Made by a program: the position numbers and the translations under genes. Under the pieces are notes generated by a model. It ran no database searches and was not told the origin of the DNA. It was given only the letters and a program-made list of their open reading frames with translations. 64,000 bases of DNA, taken from contig NZ_JBJHZZ010000013.1 of assembly GCF_045310675.1 (NCBI RefSeq), positions 20,111 to 84,110 on the forward strand. Reading direction: 5' to 3'. Positions 58,444 through 64,000 of the stretch are shown here, in pieces (positions within the stretch are counted from its first letter, which is position 1; the number at the start of each line of letters is the position of its first letter). The stretch is from Clostridium_AT stratigraminis. Lineage in GTDB: Bacteria; Bacillota; Clostridia; Clostridiales; Clostridiaceae.

Positions 58444-59346
58444 CTATACATACTTCAAGTAGGTTTTTATCATGTCTAATATAACTTTGGGTTTCCCTTT
58501 ACACAGAAGCGAAAATTCAACTGCAAAAAGATATCCGCAATTTTCACATAACCCATCTATTTCTATACATCTGCCGCAGACATACCTTTTCTTATTTTCA
58601 GACACAATACATTGATAGCAAGGCCTGTCCCAATCATTTGCCAAGTAATAATCTAAGGCTGAATATAAATTGAATACTGGATATTGTTTCTTAATCATAG
58701 TCTTAATTGTATTTATAGAAATTATTTTCTGCTCTCTATTTAAAGCTAAATTTTCTGTACCCTTATAGGGCGTATGAAAATTAAAAGAAACCGAATTCAA
58801 GTTTGGATTTTCTTTTACTATTTTACATACCTCTTCTATATCACCAAAGTTTACATTATTAACAGCCATATAAACACAAATATTAGAGTTATTTGCTTTA
58901 GCCACATTTTCCATAATTTTATCAAAGGTATTTCCTCTAATAAAATTGTGAGTATCACGAGCTCCATCTATACTTAAAAAAATAACATCTGCTTCAGGAA
59001 TATTTAAATCTATTGTTCCATTGGTTACTATATTTACAATTAAAAATCCAATTTTCTTTGCTTCATTAATTAAATCTTTAATAGTTTTACTGCCATCCTC
59101 CCAAACCATGGTTTCTCCACCACAAAAAAATAGTATTCTTATACCTTCATTGTAAAATGACTTTATTTCTTGAACTATGTCCTCATAAGGGTACATTACT
59201 TTATTTATATTATTTACCGCACAATGTTTACAACTCAAATTACAATAATCTGTAAGTATTATTGTGCCAAGTATGGGTTTTCTCATTTTAAATATAATGG
59301 TTTTTATACCAAACCAGCTTAAACTTATAAAATCCCTAATTCTCAA
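58444..59346 (-). CDS. Radical SAM protein with C-terminal Cys cluster (SPASM-like)
   Basis: 300 residues. N-terminal TIILTDYCNLSCKHCAVNN is the SAM-binding C-x3-C-x2-C motif. GIRILFFCGGETMVWEDG and VTNGTIDL are further radical SAM elements. The C-terminal part has CYQCIVSENKKRYVCGRCIE and LCENCG, seven or more Cys able to bind extra clusters as in SPASM/twitch enzymes of peptide maturation. No precursor-peptide ORF is evident next to it. It lies between a HemN-like gene and an MFS transporter gene, spaced 12 and 12 nt, so one operon. Confidence 0.88.
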   Translation of the reverse strand: MRIRDFISLSWFGIKTIIFKMRKPILGTIILTDYCNLSCKHCAVNNINKVMYPYEDIVQEIKSFYNEGIRILFFCGGETMVWEDGSKTIKDLINEAKKIGFLIVNIVTNGTIDLNIPEADVIFLSIDGARDTHNFIRGNTFDKIMENVAKANNSNICVYMAVNNVNFGDIEEVCKIVKENPNLNSVSFNFHTPYKGTENLALNREQKIISINTIKTMIKKQYPVFNLYSALDYYLANDWDRPCYQCIVSENKKRYVCGRCIEIDGLCENCGYLFAVEFSLLCKGKPKVILDMIKTYLKYV

Positions 59347-59358
59347 AATATACCTCTC

Positions 59359-60525
59359 TTAATTAGCTGATCTACAAGCAGCAATTTTATCTATTTTTTC
59401 ACTACTTACAAACATAATAATCAGCAGCACCAAAATAAATATTGGGTAAAACTGTATTCCAACTCTTCCAAAAATTAGACCAAGAGTTGGCGGAACAATG
59501 GTTGTCCCAATATAAGCAAATGCCATTTGCACACCCATGAGTTTACTGGAGTTATTTTTACCGAAGCGCTCTGGCGTTTCATGCAGCATAGAAGGATAAA
59601 TAGGAGCACATCCCATTCCTATAAGAATTAATCCCAAAAGGTTAACATAGCTTTGACTGAAAATCAGTAATAAAGCAGCCCCTATACCTATGATAGCTTG
59701 ACCACCTCGAATTAAATCAGGGTTACTGAATTTAGCTGTTATAAATCCATTTATCAATCTTCCTATAGTGATGCCCAGGTAATACATTGATATCCAGCCA
59801 GCTGCAACACTAGCTGCAACACCTTTGTTCTGTACCAAGTAGCTTGCACCCCATAGACCAGCAGTGCTCTCTAATGCACAATAACAGAAGAAACCAAGGA
59901 GTGCAGGTCCTATTCCAGGTAATTTAAATAAATTTTGTTTTGTATCTTCTTCTATTGTATTTTCCTGTCCATTATCATGAAATGCTCTCCAAAGTGGTAA
60001 GGAAATAAATAAAATTAGAACCAAACAGATCTGTATCACTGCAACAGTTAAATATCCCTTTTGCCATGAACCCTTTAAGGTAATAGCGGCCGACATAATT
60101 ATTGGACCAGCTGTTGCACCAATTCCCCAAAAACAGTGCAGCCAGCTCATATGTCTTGCTGAAAAATGCAGAGCCACAAAATTATTTAATCCAGCATCAA
60201 CTGCTCCTGCTCCTAGACCCAATGGTATTGCCATTATACACAGCCATAGATAATTTTTACTGAAAGAAAATCCGAGCAAAGCCATTGCAGTCATAAAAAC
60301 ACTTATGAGAGTTAGCTTACCCGTCCCCAGTTTTCGAATTAGTTTACCACTCATTATACTTGAAATGATAGTTCCTCCAGATATAATCATGGAGATTAAG
60401 CCCGCTCCAGCTATTGGCAGAGATAAATTCGTTCTTATAGTTGGCCATGCGGCTCCTAGCATGGAATCTGGAAGGCCTAAGCTAATAAAAGCTATATAAA
60501 TAATAATCAATAATAATGTGGTCAT
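59359..60525 (-). CDS. MFS transporter
   Basis: 388 residues, 12 helices. LLIIIYIAFISLGLPDSMLGAAWPTIR and GTGKLTLISVFMTAMALLGFSFSK resemble fucose permease-like/YfkF-type MFS proteins. GKLIRKLGTGK fits the loop 2-3 motif. The gene precedes two radical SAM genes in one tight operon, so it may export or import their product or substrate. Substrate not determined. Confidence 0.88.
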   Translation of the reverse strand: MTTLLLIIIYIAFISLGLPDSMLGAAWPTIRTNLSLPIAGAGLISMIISGGTIISSIMSGKLIRKLGTGKLTLISVFMTAMALLGFSFSKNYLWLCIMAIPLGLGAGAVDAGLNNFVALHFSARHMSWLHCFWGIGATAGPIIMSAAITLKGSWQKGYLTVAVIQICLVLILFISLPLWRAFHDNGQENTIEEDTKQNLFKLPGIGPALLGFFCYCALESTAGLWGASYLVQNKGVAASVAAGWISMYYLGITIGRLINGFITAKFSNPDLIRGGQAIIGIGAALLLIFSQSYVNLLGLILIGMGCAPIYPSMLHETPERFGKNNSSKLMGVQMAFAYIGTTIVPPTLGLIFGRVGIQFYPIFILVLLIIMFVSSEKIDKIAACRSAN

Positions 60526-60606
60526 TTCTTCTCTTCCCTTCTTGTTTCAGTTGAAGCTCCATTGGCATTCTATTTCGATACCCCAGAATAACAATTGAAA
60601 TGAGTT

Positions 60607-60963
60607 TTAATTTATTATATCAATCAATTTCTTTAGTGATTCTATATAAAAATCTGGCGTTTCAGTAAAGCTAACATTATTTGTATTATATAGACATACC
60701 TTAATTCCCGCAGCCTTTCCTCCTAATATTTCAAATTCTCTATCTCCTATTGCTAATGCAGTATTATTATTAATATTATACTTTTCAATTAAGTAAAGAA
60801 ATGCTTCTGGATCTGGCTTTCGTTTAAACCCATACTTCTTAGTAATTACTTCTGTAAAATAGTTCAACATTCCATAATGCCGAAGAAACTTTAATGTAGA
60901 ATCTCCTCTGTGGGTTATGATAAAGTTTCTACCACCTAGGTTAACAAACCACTTCTTACCCAT
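60607..60963 (-). pseudogene. HAD-hydrolase C-terminal fragment
   Basis: 118-residue frame with HAD motif II (NFIITHRGDS), III (GFKRKPDPEAF) and IV (ALAIGDREFEILGGKAAGI), but no motif I Asp (DxDGT) and no cap. Compared with related about 200-residue phosphatases the N-terminal half is missing. It overlaps the 3' end of the GNAT gene upstream by 28 nt. Most likely a 5'-truncated remnant. A small active protein is unlikely without the nucleophile. Confidence 0.75.
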
Positions 60964-61346
60964 TCATACTTAATATCATCCATATTTTCCTCATTCTCAT
61001 ATCCTCTGCCAATTATCTTAAAGCCATTTTTTTCGTAAAATCGTTGAGCTTTCTGATTTACCTCAAAAGTATATAATGTCAATCTTCCTGCGGAATTACC
61101 TTTTGCAATATCAAGAAATTTTTTGCCTATTCCTTTTCTTTGATAATTAACGTGTATATACAGCTGATTTATTTCATTTTCATTAAAGGCAAGCATACCT
61201 ATTACTTTATCTTTGCTTTCATCTAAAGCAATATAAATTATATTATCCTTGCTTAATACATTATTTAAAAAATATATGCCTTCATTAAAAGTATGTAATG
61301 GCTTTATCACTATAGCCCCCTCCATACTCTCTCTCCACATTTTCAC
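60936..61346 (-). CDS. GNAT N-acetyltransferase, start uncertain
   Basis: 136 residues from ATG 61346. Acetyl-CoA loop LYIHVNYQRKGIGKKFLDIAK and C-terminal NQKAQRFYEKNGFKIIGRGYENEE are clear GNAT features. In-frame sequence upstream still reads like a GNAT N-terminus (IKIIEFNSTYAEDTVKMWRES) but contains no ATG/GTG/TTG. A CTG at 61403 after GAGGTGGG could be the true start. Either a rare start is used or the original start was lost. The HAD fragment follows at once. Confidence 0.75.
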   Translation of the reverse strand: MKMWRESMEGAIVIKPLHTFNEGIYFLNNVLSKDNIIYIALDESKDKVIGMLAFNENEINQLYIHVNYQRKGIGKKFLDIAKGNSAGRLTLYTFEVNQKAQRFYEKNGFKIIGRGYENEENMDDIKYEWVRSGLLT

Positions 61347-61464
61347 TGTGTCCTCAGCATATGTAGAATTAAATTCTATTATTTTAATATTATTATGTTC
61401 CAGTCTGACCCACCCACCTCTAATTAGCTACTGCATTATTGTTTATAATTATTATTTATTTAGC

Positions 61465-61506
61465 CTATATATAGATTATAACCCATAATATTACATATTC
61501 CTAGAT
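61465..61506 (-). repeat. Promoter-like dispersed repeat, copy 4
   Basis: Minus strand: TAGGAATATGTAATATTATG, then GGTTATAATCTATATATAG. Located between the terminator at 61513 and the GNAT gene. Confidence 0.6.
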
Positions 61507-61507
61507 A

Positions 61508-61530
61508 AAAAACTCACCCGTCAAGGTGAG
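61508..61530 (-). terminator. Terminator-like hairpin
   Basis: CTCACC pairs with GGTGAG around 6 nt. TTTTTTATC follows on the minus strand. Between it and 61603 nothing else is recognisable. Confidence 0.7.
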
Positions 61531-61602
61531 GGGTATTATTCTATTGCTTTTGCTTAGCAATTATAACTGCATTGATAATATAATTAGGGTACCTCTATTA
61601 AC

Positions 61603-61654
61603 AAATTCAAAATACCATCAATATAGTTAACTACACTGATGGCACTTTGAATTT
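61603..61654 (-). terminator. Terminator of the LMW-PTP gene
   Basis: AAATTCAAA-CCATCA pairs with TGATGG-TTTGAATTT, a two-part stem, 9 nt past the stop codon. Confidence 0.7.
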
Positions 61655-61663
61655 ATCTTAACG

Positions 61664-62128
61664 TTATAATACATCATTTCTCAATATATAATTCAGCAAT
61701 GATGTGCACCCCTCTGTAATGTCCTTATAGGTTTCTTCAAAATCTCCTGTATACCAAGGGTCAGCAATATCTCTAGTACTAGTTGAGAAATCAAGCAATC
61801 TATAAATCTTTCCTTCGTTATCGTCACCAACAATCCGTAAAACATTTTTGATATTGTAACTTTCCATGCAAATAATATAATCATACATGTCATAATCTTT
61901 CTTGGTAAGTTGAACTGCAGTTTTTCCCTTACAAGAAATTCCTACTTCACTTAACTTATTTTTTGTACCTTTGTGTACAGAGTTTCCAATTTCTTCTCTA
62001 CTTGTGGCAGATGAAGCTATATAAAACTTGTCCGATATACTTTTTTCTTCCACCATATGGCGAAATACAAACTCAGCCATAGGGCTTCGGCAAATATTCC
62101 CATGGCAAACAAACATTATTCTTATCAT
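61664..62128 (-). CDS. Low-molecular-weight protein-tyrosine phosphatase
   Basis: 154 residues. P-loop FVCHGNICRSPMAEF gives C-x5-R-S at the N-terminus. The catalytic Asp is in DIADPWYTGDFEETY near the C-terminus. Both are in the normal positions of LMW-PTPs. Removes phosphate from protein tyrosine (or arginine, as in YwlE-type enzymes; the residue after CHGN, Ile, matches tyrosine-type and does not decide). TATAAT about 45 nt upstream is part of a weak fifth copy of the repeat at 62162-62192. Single gene. Confidence 0.95.
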   Translation of the reverse strand: MIRIMFVCHGNICRSPMAEFVFRHMVEEKSISDKFYIASSATSREEIGNSVHKGTKNKLSEVGISCKGKTAVQLTKKDYDMYDYIICMESYNIKNVLRIVGDDNEGKIYRLLDFSTSTRDIADPWYTGDFEETYKDITEGCTSLLNYILRNDVL

Positions 62129-62290
62129 ATTCTTATAACCCCTTATTATATCTAGTGCAAATTTATATATTAATTATAAACCAATACTATAATAGGATTT
62201 GCCACTTACCATTGATTTCAGACCACTAACCTTCGGTCTGTAGAATTCATATGGAAAAACATGTATTATATAGTAAAGGAGGATGATGCA

Positions 62291-62743
62291 ATGAAAGTAA
62301 AATTACAGTATGTAAATTCTCCAGAAGAGGAATGTGCTGTATTGAATGTTTATGAAAACCATCCTGGAATTATAAAATTGAAGGAGATAATTGAAAAAGG
62401 CAACTATCAAACAATGGCTATTCCTTGCTTTCTAGGAGAACAAAGATATTCTATTTCTTGCGAGCACATTTTATACTTTGAGACTATACAGGAACTCTTA
62501 TTTGTTCATACCGGAAGCAAGATCTACGAAGCCAAGAAACGGCTATATGAACTTGAAGAGATGCTTCCAAAACAATTTGTTCGTGTCTCTAAGTCTGTCA
62601 TAATGAACCTAAAACAGGTGGAGTACTACAGTCCATTGGCAAATGGACTTATGAAAGCAACATTTTATAATGGTGAGGAGACGTATATTTCCAGAAAATA
62701 TCTCCGCCTTCTCAGAGCAAGTATTGGAGGTGTAAATTTATGA
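62291..62743 (+). CDS. LytTR-domain DNA-binding regulator
   Basis: Start at ATG 62291, 8 nt after AAAGGAGG. 150 residues. C-terminal LytTR domain: QRYSISCEHILYFETIQELLFVHTG, YELEEMLPKQFVRVSKSVIMNLKQVEYYSPLANG. The N-terminal 45 residues are not a receiver domain. This type (LytTR with a following DUF3021-like membrane protein) is thought to work as an inhibitor pair. The gene overlaps the next one by 4 nt (ATGA), so translation is coupled. Confidence 0.93.
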   Translation: MKVKLQYVNSPEEECAVLNVYENHPGIIKLKEIIEKGNYQTMAIPCFLGEQRYSISCEHILYFETIQELLFVHTGSKIYEAKKRLYELEEMLPKQFVRVSKSVIMNLKQVEYYSPLANGLMKATFYNGEETYISRKYLRLLRASIGGVNL

Positions 62744-63405
62744 CAAAGGAGGATATAAGAGAAATTTCAATAAAGGGGCTTTCCCTAGGGCTAATATTAT
62801 TTCTAAGTGCAATTATTGAGCTGCTAATCAATAAAGATATGCAGCACCTACAAATTGTTGGCACTTTCCTTATTCCAATCATCCTTGCTTATTGCCTGCT
62901 CGGTATGTTCATTAGGTGGATGCTATATCGGAGCACTATTAGAAAAGAAGGCTTCCACCTTTTTACAGGTGTTGCCGTAGTCTACTGGATATCTATGTTC
63001 AGTGCAATTTTTATGGCCGGTGCTTTTTTTATTCCTCAGGTTATCCGGTATATTGTTTTGGCAAATATTGCTACACTGCTGCTTATATGGTTCCTTAATT
63101 GTATATATATGAAGAGCATTGCTAAAGAATTAAATTACAATCTGTCATACTACAATCGAACATTAGTTGAAGATTTGCAAGAGAGACCTCAAACAGAAGA
63201 TATATTTATAGAAGAAATCGAAACTTATTGTAAAAAGAACCATCTTTCCTTGGAAATCATAGAGCATGGTATTCCAGCTAAGATTAAAATGAATAATGTA
63301 CTTTATATTGTGAAATTAGAACAATACTACTCAATGTTTGGAACCTTGACATACACACTTGAATTTCATAACGTAGTTTCTGAGATCAATAATAATATCA
63401 ATTAA
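62740..63405 (+). CDS. DUF3021-like membrane protein with C-terminal soluble domain
   Basis: 221 residues. Four membrane helices (GLSLGLILFLSAIIELLI; IVGTFLIPIILAYCLLGMF; LFTGVAVVYWISMFSAIFMAGAFF; YIVLANIATLLLIWFLNCIY) fit LytTR-associated DUF3021 proteins. A C-terminal domain of about 70 residues (EEIETYCKKNHLSLEIIEH...YTLEFHN) is extra. This domain resembles the separate 88-residue protein encoded next. It probably controls the LytTR regulator upstream. Confidence 0.8.
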   Translation: MTKEDIREISIKGLSLGLILFLSAIIELLINKDMQHLQIVGTFLIPIILAYCLLGMFIRWMLYRSTIRKEGFHLFTGVAVVYWISMFSAIFMAGAFFIPQVIRYIVLANIATLLLIWFLNCIYMKSIAKELNYNLSYYNRTLVEDLQERPQTEDIFIEEIETYCKKNHLSLEIIEHGIPAKIKMNNVLYIVKLEQYYSMFGTLTYTLEFHNVVSEINNNIN

Positions 63406-63420
63406 GGGGATATGAGATTT

Positions 63421-63678
63421 ATGGAGATTATTAAGAAGCTTAAAAAGTATTTTATAACATCGAAATCCTGGGTAATTGATTTGCAGGATTGCACTATAAT
63501 TCCCTCTGGAAAGACTATTGTGGATACTATTCAGAATTGGGCAATTAATAATAAAAAAGAAATATCATTTTTAAGTACTATGAATCCGGTGACTTTTATA
63601 CTAAATGGGACAAAGTATGTGGCAAATATCACTAGAGAACGCGGTGCTTATACCTTGCATATTACAAATTGTGAATAA
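63421..63678 (+). CDS. Small protein resembling the C-terminal domain of the preceding protein
   Basis: Start at ATG 63421, 11 nt after AAGGGG (63412 is too close to the SD). 85 residues, MEIIKKLKKYFITSKSWVID... with SGKTIVDTIQNWAINNKKEISFL and ILNGTKYVANITRERGAYTLHI. Compare the preceding protein's tail (NNVLYIVKLEQYYSMFGTLTYTLEF): both show Asn-x(2-3)-Tyr-ends-YTL. Same operon, 16 nt downstream. No membrane segment. Function unknown. Confidence 0.75.
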   Translation: MEIIKKLKKYFITSKSWVIDLQDCTIIPSGKTIVDTIQNWAINNKKEISFLSTMNPVTFILNGTKYVANITRERGAYTLHITNCE

Positions 63679-63739
63679 AGGATACCATATCAGATATTTA
63701 TATTTCTTATTTAATAGTAAAACAATGTAAGATAAAATG

Positions 63740-63787
63740 TACCCTATAGATTAATTATATAAACAATCTAATCTATAGGGTATTTAT
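63740..63787. terminator. Terminator after the LytTR operon
   Basis: TACCCTATAGATTA pairs perfectly with TAATCTATAGGGTA around 15 nt and is followed by TTTATGAG. It also lies just after the stop of the minus-strand GNAT fragment. Confidence 0.85.
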
Positions 63788-63790
63788 GAG

Positions 63791-63901
63791 TTATGAATCT
63801 TTTTTGCGAGAATTAGCCCAATAAGATTTTGAAAGAAGATTATAAACATTTTCAATATCTATCTCATTATTATCCGTGGTAATAATGAAATCTGCTTTTT
63901 T
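63791..63901 (-). pseudogene. GNAT N-terminal fragment, truncated
   Basis: The minus strand encodes KADFIITTDNNEIDIENVYN then LLSKSYWANSRKKDS and a stop. It closely resembles the first 35 residues of a GNAT acetyltransferase (typical xFTISTDKxxxDxxxIxxFLSxSYWAxGR). The rest of the domain is missing and no start codon is visible in this frame up to 63952. Probably a degraded gene. The remaining bases to 64000 hold nothing recognisable. Confidence 0.6.
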
Positions 63902-64000
63902 ATAATTTACTACTTGATGTATAGTGTTTATAGCATAATAGAAGTGCAGAGTTTAGCTGCTTAAAAGTGCACAGATTAACAGCTATAAATAAAGACACTT

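Noticed and set aside
1..64000. Prophage, insertion sequence or integrative element
   Set aside because: No integrase, transposase, phage structural gene, att-like direct repeat around the tRNA or abrupt composition change was found, although the accessory genes after 46 kb may well be horizontally acquired.

Overview
The window looks like a chromosomal segment of a low-GC, anaerobic, spore-forming Firmicute, most likely Clostridium or a close relative. The evidence is the strongly AT-rich sequence, purine-rich Shine-Dalgarno (SD) sites, many TTG/GTG starts, the spore genes spoVAC-spoVAD-spoVAE, and two different [FeFe]-hydrogenases, one with NuoE/NuoF-like partners. I see no rRNA, phage, transposase or CRISPR array.

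Layout. 1-5 kb: a YesM/YesN-type two-component pair (kinase cut by the left edge) and a polar amino-acid ABC transporter. 5-8 kb: small membrane proteins, tRNA-Pro(CGG) and a nitroreductase. 8-11 kb: a two-cluster ferredoxin-like protein beside a group-B-type [FeFe]-hydrogenase with the same N-terminal architecture. 11-15.4 kb: spoVAC-AD-AE, DUF1657, DUF421 and DUF1657 genes, the content of a spoVA2mob-type spore locus, with about 400 nt of apparently structured non-coding RNA in the middle. 15.5-24 kb: a PadR/DUF2812 pair with a very clear operator, an M20 hydrolase/MFS operon behind a textbook sigma-54 promoter with its PrpR-type activator, an ABC-F ATPase and an rRNA methyltransferase. 24-31 kb: pgsA, a hybrid-free sensor kinase, a thioesterase/PAP2 pair, a PadR-DUF1700-DUF4097 envelope-stress-like operon and two DUF1858 redox proteins. 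31-39.5 kb: purA, a FAD dehydrogenase, and the trimeric NAD-linked hydrogenase operon (NuoE-like, NuoF-like, HydA) with a Rex-like operator. 39.5-64 kb: transporters and many single accessory genes (GNAT, HAD, PhzF, methyltransferase, radical SAM, LMW-PTP, LytTR), several with related promoter-like repeats.

The most interesting observation is at 30311-30502 on the minus strand. A DUF1858 gene is intact except for one in-frame TGA exactly where its adjacent paralogue has the second Cys of the CxxC motif. A hairpin that fits the bacterial SECIS pattern follows it, so the gene may encode a small selenoprotein that ordinary gene callers miss. Next in interest are the unidentified structured RNA at about 13437-13837 and a roughly 70-nt leader element shared by purA and an unrelated small membrane-protein gene 27 kb away. 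Two genes also have duplicated ribosome-binding-site/stem-loop leaders (38.6 and 45.1 kb).

All functions are assigned by reading motifs without database searches. Start codons were adjusted where an SD sequence decided between candidates.
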